DNA of 64,000 nt from CAWDDA01 sp963813345 (GTDB taxonomy: Bacteria; Acidobacteriota; Blastocatellia; RBC074), in contig CAWEYR010000028.1 of assembly GCA_963813345.1 (NCBI GenBank), forward strand, positions 434,001-498,000, written 5' to 3'. Made by a program: the position numbers and the translations under genes. The notes under the pieces were generated by a model that made no database searches, was not told where the DNA came from, and worked only from the letters and a program-made list of their open reading frames with translations. This document shows positions 37,309 to 47,820 of the stretch, piece by piece. Position 1 is the first letter of the stretch. Every line of letters begins with the position of its first letter.

Positions 37309-38523
37309 TCATTCTTTCGTATCTTCAAAGAAGGCGCATGACGAGCCGACCCAGGTCATGTTCTTGTTGAAATCCACTCCCAGCATCAGACCCTTGCTCA
37401 ACCTTGTCAGTGTAGTCACTGGAATCGGACGTTCCTCGTCGCGCGGCCACAGATACATAAGCCGTATTTCGACCTTGCTTTCACCGTCCGGCGTTTCGAT
37501 TACCGGTTCATAAGCGATCTTCTTCTGAAGAAGATAGTCTCGGCGGTCATCTTCTGGAATCGCATCCAGGTCTGCCCGTGTTACGTTGACCTTCACGCCG
37601 CTCCCTGCAAATGAAAAGAGAGGCTTGAGAACGTAATTGGCGAGATCCTTCGGGTATCTGCTGCATGTCGCTCAAGAACCACGCGCGCGGAACTGCTGGA
37701 TGATCGAGAAACGGCAGCGAGTACTTGCTCCATCGAAAAAACCAGTTGGGATGTCCCACCCATTCAATGTCGAGGTGCTCGCGGAAGTTGAATGGGGTTC
37801 GAATCCCTTTCGTCACAAGCTCGTCAACGATGACACGATTGTAGATTCGCCGGACCTCGAGCTCTCGCCCCTGCTTGTGATAAAAAAGTTTCGATCCTCG
37901 CTTCACAATATCAGTGATACATACTGTCTCGATACCAAGCAGCTTCTTCGTTACGACAAAATCGGGTCGCGTCTTCTGCTTCGAAGGTTCGATCTCCATC
38001 AGAATCACGTTCTCTGGATCCTGATCGCCAATGATCACCTGGCGCAGCATGGCGATGTAGTCTTTTCGGCTAAGCCCATTCGGAAAAGCTTCGAGTCCCC
38101 CAAGATCGTAGTGAGCGCGATAGACATCCGGAAGCTCGAGCTGAAACGCATAGAGTGAGGCACAACCCTGAAGCTCAATCAGCTTCGGCGTCAGTTCGCC
38201 GTCCTGCATCGCGGGTAACGGCAAAGTCCACAACGACGAAATCCGGATGCTTGCCTTCATTCGGCGCGTTGTATAGATCGGGAATGGCCGCAGCAGACGC
38301 CGACCGCATATTCAGGCGTAGCAAGTTGAGAAATGATCTCATTCGATGACTTCACAATCTCTGAGAAAAGAGCACCTGGAACAAACACTGGAGTCTCGCA
38401 CGGACGGAAGTCGATGCTGTCGCCGACCATCTCTTCGAGCGAACGCGAGAAATGCAGCGTATTTCTCTTCAGTAAATTGTTCGTTGAAACGCTGGCGCCA
38501 ATGGGGAATCACCCGGTCATCAT
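37309..38523 (-). pseudogene. Conserved ATP-grasp-like protein, several frameshifts
   Basis: Pieces in all three frames form one protein of about 400 residues: VIPHWRQRFNEQFTEEKY, IDFRPCETPVFVPGALFSEI, SNEIISQLATPEYAV, IPDLYNAPNEGKHPDFVVVD, GELTPKLIELQGCASLYAFQ, QDPENVILMEIEPSKQKTRP, YNRVIVDELVTKGIRTPFNF, SLPFLDHPAVPRAWFLSDM, VLKPLFSFAGSGVKV, IRLMYLWPRDEERPIPVTTL and MTWVGSSCAFF. The order E-LQG..DPEN..E, then ..KP-FSFAGSG..E-R is suggestive of ATP-grasp, but I cannot name a reaction. I recall similar uncharacterised proteins in several phyla. The start is unclear: the N-terminus abuts a repeat. At least four indels. Confidence 0.65.
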
Positions 38524-38534
38524 ACCAAATCCCA

Positions 38535-38627
38535 ATTTGGAGTGCGGGGACTTGTCACCGCTTTAGTCTCGTGTCGCGAATCGTTCGGCACGAGACTAAA
38601 GCGGCGCCAGGTCGCCGCACTCCAAAT
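38535..38627. repeat. Inverted repeat, ATTTGGAGTGCGG family, copy 2
   Basis: Same family as 22663-22752: ATTTGGAGTGCGGGGACTT.. / ..GTCGCCGCACTCCAAAT with inner CGCTTTAGTCTCGTG. The right arm ends 5 bp before the LysR stop. Confidence 0.85.
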
Positions 38628-38631
38628 GTTG

Positions 38632-39541
38632 CTAGGGTTTGGCCATCTCCTGCAGCTTTGTCTGGTGTTCGAGAATGAACCGGTGAAAGGCGCGCGTTGG
38701 TGAGGCCTGAAACTTTCCAAGCGACACCATCGCGACCGAGCGTTGAAGTCGATGACCCTCGATGCGGAGCTGAGCCAGCTTCCCGGCTTCGACCTCTTCG
38801 CGTACCGCCCACGACGGTAAGAGCGAAATTCCAAGGCCATGCTCTACCATCAATTTGATGAAGTAAGTGTCGTTTGACTCGAGCGCGAGGTTGGGCCGAA
38901 CACCGACACTTGTGAAAAACTCATCGGTTGCCCGCCGTATCGATGCCCCTCGCTCGAAAAGGATCAACCGTTCGTTCTCGAGCGCCGCAGCTTTGACTTC
39001 AGTCTTCCTCGCCAGCGGATGCTCGCGGGCAACAACCAGTACCAGCTCGTCCTCAAACAGTTTTGTTACCGAGAGCGCAGGCGAATATACGGCAATCGAT
39101 GCGAAGCCGACGTCTGCAGCCCCGTTCAGTATGTCAGCAATTGTTTGCTCGGTGCTCACGGTCGTCCGGAAAGAGACTTCGATACCCGGGTGTGAGACGC
39201 ATGAACGCTTCGAATAGCGGGGCAAACAGATGCACAAAAGCCTGGGTCGCGGCTGCTGCTCTGACGCGGCCGGCATGCTTTGCCTCGTGACCTCCAATGC
39301 GTTCGCGAAGCGACTCGGTCTCGTCAAGAATGCGCTGAACGTGATCAAGCGCAGCTTTGCCAGCCTGAGAAAGCTTGACGCCCCGTTTGGCCCTTATGAA
39401 AAGTGGTTCCCCAAGTTCCTCCTCCAGAGCCTTTATCTGGTGGCTGACGGCCGATTGTGTCAGTCCGAGCCTCTCGGCTGCCCGCGTAAAGTTCAGCGTC
39501 TCGGCAACCTCTCTAAACGTTCTCAGTTGCGTCATCTCCAT
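38632..39541 (-). CDS. LysR-family transcriptional regulator (one frameshift)
   Basis: About 302 residues. N-terminal winged helix (QLRTFREVAETLNFTRAAER, LTQSAVSHQIKALEEELG), linker helix, and a LysR effector domain (IADILNGAADVGFASIAVYS, ALENERLILFERGASIR, VEHGLGISLLPSWAVREEV). An extra base near 39190 splits the two parts (..FMRLTPG / GIEVSFRT). It is divergent from a possible short transcript at 39.6-39.8 kb. Confidence 0.88.
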
Positions 39542-39549
39542 AATTAGCA

Positions 39550-39564
39550 ATTAGAATACCTAAT
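39550..39564. promoter_or_regulatory. LysR-type box ATTAG-N5-CTAAT
   Basis: A dyad with the T-N11-A core, 9 bp upstream of the LysR ATG, where autoregulation and control of a divergent promoter are usual. Confidence 0.5.
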
Positions 39565-39755
39565 GAGAGCAATAAAAACAATTAGTTGGACAGATGACAA
39601 TGTCTCTGCGTAGAATGAATTCACTTTGAAACTGGACAAAAGAGTCCGGTGAGAAAGCAGGAGACGGACGGGATGGAGAAAGGCCGACGCTTTGCTGGGA
39701 TAGTCGGTATCATATTTAGCATTTAATACTTCTATTAGGTGGAAGCTCTCTTTGG

Positions 39756-39783
39756 AAGGTCGTGCATTGCACGACCTTTTTTT
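39756..39783 (+). terminator. Intrinsic terminator
   Basis: AAGGTCGTGCA-T-TGCACGACCTT with seven T's. It would end a transcript starting divergently from the LysR gene, for which I see no protein: 39565-39755 contains only a GTCC..GGAC hairpin near 39652. From 39784 to 40056 nothing else is recognised. Confidence 0.8.
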
Positions 39784-40056
39784 CTTCTCGTACTCTTCCA
39801 AATCGTGACAGTGTCTCGATATTAGGCACAATTAGTGACCACGTCACGAGACAATCACCTTCATGGACAACTCGTAAGTATGTGACTTTCCTTGATTAGT
39901 CTGCTTTAAGTGCCGGATTCACGGTCTGGAACAGTTGTTGATTCTCCCATCGGCGGCAATCCTCCCGAAATTTCATCGAGCCCCCCTCACCACCATTGCT
40001 CGAACGCCCCACGGGTACGAAATGCTCGTGTTTTCTCGACAAGGAGGATCACGTAA

Positions 40057-41555
40057 TGCCAATCATTGGTGAGTCGATACAACGTCTGGGTCTTAGTTGC
40101 TAGTGCTCGCTGCACTTCCGATTCTGGTGTTGTTGGAGTTAACGGTACGGCAGGAGCGCAACCGGGTGGGCCGAGATGTTGGACCGAGGCATCTGCAAGT
40201 AAGGACGCTAGTCTCTGGGTCTGAACCTACCAACAACTATGGCATTCATAGGGCGCCAGGGACATTCTTGTGCTCGAGAAGGAGACCGGTCAGTGTAGAA
40301 GCGAGTTGCTGAACGGAGAGCTCGATACAATTGTTCTCGATCTGGCGTCAACTTCGGGTCCGAGCGGGGTCTGCTGGGGATTGCGGCGCATCCCGACTTT
40401 CCCGGAAATCGCGGAGTATATCTCTTCTGGACCGAGAGCACTACGGGTAACGACACAAACGTTTTGAGCGAAACGCCATTGCTCGGAAATCGCGTCGACC
40501 GTTATGAATGGGATGGAACGAATCTGACATTCGACCAGAACCTGATCCATATCCGAGCGATCCAGGAAGATGCCGGACAACCGGCCCGCGGCAATCACAA
40601 TGGTGGCGTCATCGCTTTTGGACCCGACTGAGAAGCTTTACATTTTCATCGGTGATCTTGGGCGACGCGGCCATCTTCAAAACCTTCGATGCGGCCCGAA
40701 CCGCGGTATGTCCAAGGACCGACGGTGCAGGATGATCAATTCGGCGGGCCGGCACCCGACGATGCGCACCTATCAGGAGTTGTACTAAGACTCAATGACG
40801 ATGGAACTACTCCAGCGCGAAGCAATCCCTTCTTTCGGGCTGGAGCAGCGTCCATCGGACGGCGAAGTTGGTGCGCAACATCCAGAAGATATTCTCCTAC
40901 GGTCATCGCAACGGGTTTGGCATGGCTTTCGACCCTGAAGAGGGAGGCGCTTTGGCTGCAGGAGAACGGTGATGACAGCTTTAGTGAAATCAACCGGGTG
41001 AACTCCAGGTATGAACGGCGGCTGGATCCAGGTAATGCGGGCCGGCAGAACGGATCGCGCAGTTCAAGGAGAATCGAAACGACCTTCGGCGGAATGACTC
41101 TGCAACAGCTTCGGTGGCCGCCGAAAATATAGCCGATACCGAACGCGAGGCACTTTCACGTCTACTCATCACTTCCCGGTTCGCACTACAGCGACCCCGA
41201 GTTCAGTTGGAAGTGGGAAGTGGCGCCGGTGGCATCGGCTTTGTGGAAGGGAATGGATTAGGAGGGAAGTTCCGCGGAGACTTGTTTGTGGGGGCGGCTA
41301 CGCCGTTGCTCGAAGGCGGTTATTTGTTCCGCTTTAGGCTGACCGGTAGTGGCAGAAAGATTGGAGTAAGCGGCAAGACTTAAACGACCGTGTCGCCGAC
41401 AATCTCGCGAAGCACGAAATCACCGAAAGTGAAGAATTGCTGATCGGCAGAAACTTCGGTGTCGCGACTGACATAGAGACGGGCCCAACGGAAACCTTTT
41501 CGTGGTCTCGCTATCAAACGGCGCGATCTACAAGAATATTGAACGAAGGAGATAG
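40057..41555 (+). pseudogene. Glucose/sorbosone dehydrogenase-like PQQ protein, many frameshifts
   Basis: The ATG at 40057 follows AAGGAGG and a signal-like segment. Conserved blocks of the soluble PQQ sugar dehydrogenase (GSDH) fold appear in changing frames: GLLGIAAHPDFPGNRGVYLF, LIHIRAIQEDAGQPARGNHN, GVIAFGPD.EKLYIFIGDLG, GPAPDDAHLSGVVLRLNDDG, IFSYGHRNGFGMAFDP, LWLQENGDDSFSEINRVNPG and GNLFVVSLSNGAIYK. The catalytic-region GNHNGG and FGMAFDP motifs are kept, but at least six indels are needed. Decayed gene or poor sequence. Confidence 0.7.
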
Positions 41556-41579
41556 AACAGCGCAACAGGATCTCTTGTG

Positions 41580-41611
41580 AAGGTCGTGCGATAAGTACGA
41601 CCTTTCCTTTT
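41580..41611 (+). terminator. Intrinsic terminator after the dehydrogenase
   Basis: AGGTCGT-N9-ACGACCT followed by TTCCTTTTT. Its stem begins with the same AAGGTCGTGC as the terminator at 39756. Confidence 0.75.
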
Positions 41612-41727
41612 TGACCTGCGCCAAAAAACAACTGCATTTTACAACTATATAAACGAAGAGCCGCGAAGCAATGCGCACCGCGGAACCGTCGAGCGCCACG
41701 GAGGGTGACTGAGTTTGGCAGCAGTGA

Positions 41728-41800
41728 CGTAGCCAGGGTTCAGTCTCCAAACCTGGATCTGTTGAGAGAAGGATTGCATCCCTGGAGGGAAGCGAGAAGA
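41728..41800. repeat. REP-type half element left of the RAYT relic
   Basis: GTAGCCAGGG..TC..CCTGG and TTGCATCCCTGGAGGGAAGC, degraded versions of the modules at 2520 and 11176. Confidence 0.7.
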
Positions 41801-41805
41801 TCTCT

Positions 41806-42270
41806 ATGCCATCAACAAGAGAGTGCACCCATACGTCCATGCTGGCATGTTCATGTAGTCTTCGCGACAAAACGTCGTTTACCACTAATCGACGCGTCGT
41901 GGCGCGGACGTCTGCACGCTTATCTTGGCGGAGCAGTCCGAGGTACTGAAGCGTTTCCGCGCGCAATTGGTGGCACCGAGAATCATGTGCATTTGCTCCG
42001 GGTCTCCGCGCAACCCATCGACTTGCGGATGTTCTCCGTGAGATTAAGCGCTCATCTCTCAATGGGTCGTGGGAGAACTCAACATTCGAAACTTCGCATG
42101 GCAAATCGGTTATGGTGCTTTTGCAGTAAGCGCCTCCGCAACCGATGCGGTGGTGCGCTATATCGAAAATCAGGAAGCGCATCACCGCCTATTGAAATTC
42201 GAAGACGAGTATATTGACCTCCTTCGCAGAAGCCGCGCAGAGTTCAAAGAAGCTACTTGTGGGACGATTG
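41806..42270 (+). pseudogene. REP-associated tyrosine transposase (RAYT, Y1/IS200-like), degraded
   Basis: Split over frames but recognisable: HVHVVFATKRRLPLIDASW, RLHAYLGGAVRG, IGGTENHVHLL (the HUH motif HVH), then NIRNFAWQIGYGAFAVSAS carrying the candidate catalytic Tyr, and VRYIENQEAHHRLLKFEDEY. This is the RAYT branch that mobilises REP palindromes by single-strand transposition. At least two frameshifts make it non-functional as read. REP modules lie on both sides, as in functional RAYT loci. Confidence 0.8.
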
Positions 42271-42300
42271 GTCGCATCCCTCCGGGATGCGATTGCCGTA
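42271..42300. repeat. REP palindrome right of the RAYT relic
   Basis: GTCGCATCCCTCCGGGATGC, identical at its core to the palindromes at 2.6 and 11.3 kb. From 42301 to 42479 there is GC-rich degenerate repeat sequence with no gene. Confidence 0.8.
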
Positions 42301-42479
42301 GTCGCGGCAGCATCCCCTCCGGCTGGACTTCATCCCGGCACAGCTCATCGGGCTCCCCCGGCTCGACGCCTCCTTCGCCGGCCTTCATGGCAACGCGGAC
42401 TCATAAGGCGCGTCGCGGCTAGGCTCAGCGCCCCGGTCAGGTCAATCACTCGCGCTGGCTAGTTGTTCGCGTGGGCTGG

Positions 42480-45394
42480 TCAAAGGGAGGGCGGAATGTT
42501 GAAACAGGTGCCTTCGCCGACTTTGCTTTCGGCTGAAATGCGGCCGCCGTGGTCGTGGATGATGCCGTAGCTTACGGCGAGACCGAGACCTGTTCCCTGA
42601 CCGATTTGCTTGTCGTGAAGAATGGATCGTAAATCTTGCTGAGATTCTCCGAGGCGATGCCGACTCCGGTATCCTTGAAACTGATCACGACTGACCCGCC
42701 ATCGTTGATCGTGCTGATCTCGAGCTCGCCGCCGCGTGGCATGGCGTCGCGCGCGTTGAGAATCAGATTCATGAAAACCTGCTGCAGCTTTGGCGCGCTC
42801 CCGGTTACCGGCGGGAGCCCGCTGGCGTAATTCCGAACAACCTCTATGCGTGTGTTACGAAGCTGTGCTTCGAGTAGCTGTATCGTATCGTCCAGCACGC
42901 GGTGAAGATCTACAGGCGCCACGCGCGAATCGCTGACTCGCGAAAAGTTCAGGAGATTATTGACGATCGCCGACGCGCGCGACGTTTGAGTATGAATCTT
43001 TTCAAGCAGGTGCCGTCGCGGGTCAGATTCGGGAACCTGCTGAATCAGCATCTGAGCATAAGATGAAATACCCGTGAGCGGAGTATTGACTTCATGAGCC
43101 ACACCCGCGGCGAGCAATCCAATTGACGAAAGCTTGTCCGACTGTTGCAACTGTTCCTCGAGACGAACGCGCTCGGTGATATCCTCAACGGCAATCAAAG
43201 TGCCTTCTACTTCGCCTCGCTTTCCCTGCAGAGGAGCCAGCGAAATGTTAAGGATCAGTTCACGCCCGTCCGCGGCGCGCGTGCGGAACTTATAGACTCC
43301 CTCCGGCCGCTCTGACTGCCAGTCCGACTGCTCCATCAACCCGCGTAACGTCTTCAGGGTTTCACCGTCGACGATCTTCGCGAGTCTTCGGCCGATGGCG
43401 TCTTCACGCTTGACTCCATAAATAACCTCAAGCGCGCTATTCCAGTTGGCAATCCGGCCCTTCGGGCTGATGACCATGACACCGACATTGATTGATTCGA
43501 CGATATTCTCGTTGAAGTCTTTCAATCGCTCGAGCTCTCGAGCTCTCTGACCCTGCTCCTGCAGCAGTGATGCGTTTTCAATCGCGACCGCGACATAACC
43601 CGAAATCGATCGAAGCAGCGCGGAGTCTTCAGACGAAAGCAGAGTGCCTCCGACACCGCGACCGAGTGCAATGACAGCAACGACGCGAGACCGCGCAGCG
43701 CAGGGAACGTAATAGCTGAACACGCGAGAGGCGCCGCTGATCTCAGGCGGCTCGCTGATGAGTCCGTCCCCAGGTTCAAAGGCATCAGCGCGCACGATTC
43801 CCGTTGCGTCGCTCGAGACTCTCATATGGTTCAGGAAATCGGCAGGCAATTCGACGTTCCTTCCAATCCCCTCAGCGCGCGCGACGCGATAGCCTGACTT
43901 CGCCTTCGCATCTTCAACAAAGATCGCGAGGCGCTCGACTGAAAGGACTTCTTTTAACCGTCGAACCAGGCGATCGAGCAAGACGTCGAGCTCTGTAGTT
44001 GACGAAAGCGCTCTACCGAAATCCTGCAGCGTAACTCGATAGTCGTACTTCTCGCCGTAGAAGAACCGGTCGATTCGCTCCTGCACCCAGTTCTTCATTG
44101 GCGCAAAGAGCATCGCGATCGCACTCATCACGATCGCAGCCACGAGCACTTGTCCTCCTGCAGACAACCACTGACGGAGAAATTCGAAGCTGCCGGCCAT
44201 TACCGAGCCGAAAAGAACCGCTACTGAAAATGTCGCAATGATGTAAGCCGCTGACCTTCTGACAACGACATCGACGTCCATCAGGCGGTACCGCACAATC
44301 GAGTATCCAAGCGTCAGCGGTACGAAGATGAACGGCAAAATGGCTATTGCTGTAAGTAAATCTCCTACCTGTTTCGAAACGAGGAATGACGGAAGGTAGA
44401 AGGCCGAAAAGCTCAAGCCTGCGATTCCCATTCCCCAGACCACCCACTTCAATTGCTGGCGGACGACAATCGATCGGGCATTTCTGAATGTTCGAAACAG
44501 CAGACCTCCGCTGATCAACAGCGAAGACGCGAACGCGAGAATTTCTACACGTTCGAGAATGCTTCGCGCCGCCACAGGCGACCATGGCAGGTGGGCTCGC
44601 AGGGTCACGAACCGCAGCATGACTTCGGCTGCGATCAGGAGTATCGCAGGAACGTAGAGCAACATCGCAAGCCAGCGTCGCTCTTTGAACAAATGGTAAC
44701 GCGATGGATAGATCGCTGCGAAGTGCACAAAGAGCGGTGCCAGCAGGATCAACGCGATTGTCTCAGTGAGATCGATGACCTTGTCGAACTGTGTGCGCAG
44801 CTCTTCAGTTGGACTGAATGCGTGAACGACGAATGCCAGGAGGCAGATGATGAAGAAATGGGCTACATACGGCGCCCTTCCCTGCCTCAGAAGAACATAG
44901 ACTCCGATGATGAGATAGGTCAGACCTATCAAAGCCAGATAGAGTCCCCGGCCAAAATGCGGCTGTCGAAGGTCGAGCTTATCGAAATCGGCGACACCTT
45001 CGCCGATCTCGGTATCACCGGCATCATTCATCCGCACGATCAGGTAGCTGAGCCGGGTCTGCTCTAAACCGAGATCTTTCTCATGATCGATGTACATCTG
45101 AACCTGATGTGCACCGGTTATTTCATCGAATGGCGCGTTACCGGTAGAGCTGATGCCAACCAGCCTGTCACCTCGTCTGATGCCCGCTCGAGCAGCAGGG
45201 CTTCCTTCATCAACGCGGTCTGCCACTATCCCGCGGTCACCCCGATCCATCCAGATGACGCCGTCCGTGAGAATCGGCTTCTGGACGATCCGGTCACGCA
45301 GGTTGAACGCCGCGGCTGCGAGCGCTAACAGCGCCACGAAAAGCAGAAGCAGCGTCCTTGTAGCAACCCTGGTTGTGCCTGCACTCGATTTCAT
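42480..45394 (-). CDS. PDZ-domain membrane sensor histidine kinase (one frameshift)
   Basis: About 970 residues. An N-terminal membrane anchor (LLLLFVALLALAAAAF), a PDZ domain (IVADRVDEGSPAARAGIRRGD given in part as EGSPAARAGIRRGDRLVGI), about eight further membrane segments (LYLALIGLTYLIIGVYVLL to VAVLFGSVMAG), GAF (about 480-640), PAS (about 650-770), HisKA with H in AAGVAHEVNTPL and HATPase with NLILNARDAMP and DTGVGIASENLSKIYDPFFT. A base is missing near 42608; the corrected end supplies the G2 box GTGLGLAVSYGIIHDHGG. A PDZ domain in front of a membrane kinase suggests control by a peptide C-terminus or protease-like partner (inference). No cognate regulator is adjacent. Confidence 0.88.
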
Positions 45395-45401
45395 ACGGAA
45401 G

Positions 45402-45537
45402 AGTGGTCAGTGGATCAGTGGTCAGTGGTCAGTGGTCAGGATGGAGTTCAAGTTAATTGCTACGGTTAGCTACAAGCACTAAAGCTTGAACTCCAAAACT
45501 GAACACTGACCACTGACCACTGTCCACTGACCACTCA
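45402..45537. repeat. Two nested inverted repeats
   Basis: The outer module is tandem GTGGTCAGTG / CACTGACCAC; the inner module ATGGAGTTCAAGTTAAT / CACTAAAGCTTGAACTCCA belongs to the same family as 36815-36880. Concentric nesting. From 45538 to 45715 I see no convincing gene. Confidence 0.85.
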
Positions 45538-45715
45538 TATAGGCAATACTCGTTCCAACTTGAACCTATCCCTAGCCAAACCTAGCACTTACAGCTATCG
45601 GCACGGGGGGAGGTACAATATCAGCCCAGCAGATTAACCCAAGGAGTTTATGACGACGCAGAGTTTTCCATTTTTTTGGAATCAAGTCCGAGATTTCGGA
45701 GCATCAACTGGAGAT

Positions 45716-47615
45716 CTACCAGCTGAACATAACTCCTCCCCGGACCGATCTGAATGAACGCGTCGCCACCAATTGAAGGTTGCCGTCGTCGGCTCCGTTC
45801 AATTGATTGAGAATGTTGCGAATGTCAATTATCGCCTGCCAACGCCAGGGCAAGCCAAAAGTCGGAAGTTCCTGAGTGACATAAACGTTAATGTTGGGAT
45901 CGTAGACACTCATCCGACCTGCAAAAGGATCGATTGCGAACACAACCGCATCCGGCGATAGCCGCACGACCGTCGATACACGAGTCCCGGTCCTTTCCGA
46001 GAGATCAAGGTCGAGCTTGGCAGTCGCTACCTGAAAGAAGCCATTCGAGACGAGTCCCGCGGGAGATACCTGATCGGGAGGCTGAACGCTCAGCCGAGAG
46101 CCGCTTCCGAAGCTATAGCCTACCGATGCAGTCAGCTCGTCGGTCAGCTGCCGCGCATACATGAAGCGAACGCCACGCGCGGCACTATTGATCGAGCTTA
46201 CCTGATAGGCGATCTGCGCGGCCTCTCGAAACGCGTGTTCAGTCGCGGGAGATGCCTCGAGGGGAAGTGCGAGCACACCGACGCCGTGACCGGCGATGAT
46301 GTCGTAGAAGGCCGAAGCCTCAATCGAAGACTTTCCCTTTTCGAAGATGCGCTCAACACCAAATTCGAGCCTTCGACTGCGGTCGAGCACGGGAGCGTCG
46401 GCGTAAGCGAGCTCAGCTGTATGATTCTCGAACGGGGCTTCAATATTCTCCGTTGAGAGTCCTTCACCCGTTAATCGTCCCTGCTCCGATCCTGGAGTCA
46501 GTGCGGCGTTGAATCTCCAACTCGCGCTGGGCGAGTACTGGAACGCGAGTCGCGGCAGAATGCTGTCGCGCTGCCTCGAAGCCGATCCTACAAAGCGCGC
46601 GTAATCGAACCCGTAGATCACAAGCAACGGTTGAAAAACCTGCCATTGGCCTACAGCAGAAACTGAAACCTGGTTCAGAGTTCCTACCTTCTGAATCCCT
46701 GCCGGACCGGCCGACATCAATTGAACACTCTCTGCGGGTAGAGCAGCAGGACCAGACGGCTGCAACAGGTGGGATCACTGAGTTGTTGTCAAAGTCAGGC
46801 TGGATTCCATCCGCACCAAGCATTCTCGGCTTTCCGTACGCGATCTCGCCGTAACCGACACTAGCGGTTATCTGATGACTTGGCGCTGGACGCAGACTGG
46901 CAATAGCTTCGACTCGTTGTGGAGCGAGCCCGCCAAACCCGCGTTGACCAATCAGTGCCATTTCAACGCCACGAATATTTCCGGCAACAGCAAAATTCGT
47001 CCCAAAGGAAGCGGGGCCCGCGAAAGCCGAACCCGCTAGCGAGCTTGCCGCCACAAACTGCATGGCTCCATGGAACGAAGGGCGATAGCCGGTATAGCGG
47101 TCGATCGGTTCGTTATTGGCTACGTCGACTGTTGTACCCGGCGCAGTCGAGGTTGAGGACCCATTCGCGTCAAGATGCAGCACGTGACGAGGAACGCTGC
47201 GTCCTATCCAGCGATAGTCGTCGCGATCGCCCCGTTGATCGACAAGTCTGTCTTCGCGTTTGAGAGCGAAGTCGAATGTCTTCTTTTCGCTGGCATCCAG
47301 CGAAACTCTGGTAAGCACTGCACGGTAACCGTCCGCTGCAGCCCTTAGCTTGTAGACACCGGCAGAGATCGATGTAGTGAATTTTCCGTCGTATTCGGTC
47401 TTGACGCTTTTGACCTCGCGACCATTCAGGGCAACCTCGAACAATGCGACAACAGCTCCGCCAAGCGGCTGACCTGCATCATCCTTAACTGTGCCTGATA
47501 TGACTGCGAGCGTTGTCGTGGTCTCAGCCCGTACAGAGGTAAGCGCGACACCAGGCAGCAAAGCCAGCGCTAAAAGTGCACATCCCACCGGCAGGAATTG
47601 CACAGATTTTCTCAT
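45716..47615 (-). CDS. Outer-membrane protein with carboxypeptidase-regulatory domain (TonB-receptor-like; one frameshift)
   Basis: About 633 residues from the ATG at 47615. Signal peptide (..LLPGVALTSVRA), CarboxypepD-regulatory-like domain (ISGTVKDDAGQPLGGAVVAL, SISAGVYKLRAAADGYRAV), then a barrel-like region. One base is gained near 46770, after which the other frame continues (VSAVGQWQVFQPLLVIYGFD, GVRFMYARQLTDELTASVGY, NPINVYVTQELPTFGLP-type strands) and ends in aromatic ..GGVMFSW. It lacks an obvious TonB plug and is shorter than the receptor at 30.7 kb, so it may be a relative of the barrel without active transport. Confidence 0.8.
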
Positions 47616-47768
47616 AGGGACCCGCCTTTCGATCACAAGTCTTCCCCTTGGGGACCTGTTCGCGGGGATGGGTAGCGGTGCGCGAACAATACCTCCAGAA
47701 CGAGAAAGCCCACAAACTATGCAAAAATTTTCGTTTATCGCACCGTCAGTGTCAAGTTGGAGCTCTTA

Positions 47769-47819
47769 GTTTAGAGTTCAAGCTTCAGCTTGCCGCAAGC
47801 TAAACGCTTGGACTCTAAA
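47769..47819. repeat. Inverted repeat, TTTAGAGTTCAAGC family
   Basis: TTTAGAGTTCAAGCTTCAGC / GCTAAACGCTTGGACTCTAAA with a short loop; a divergent member of the GGAGTTCAAGC family. Confidence 0.8.
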
Positions 47820-47820
47820 T

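Noticed and set aside
37794..37808. GGTTCGAATCCC, resembling a tRNA T-arm
   Set aside because: It lies inside the ATP-grasp-like gene and no acceptor or anticodon stem surrounds it.
45650..45757. Short frame of 35 codons with a good SD (AAGGAG) and ATG
   Set aside because: It ends quickly, overlaps the antisense end of the outer-membrane protein gene and has no family match. It might be the 5' remnant of a lost gene, but cannot be supported.
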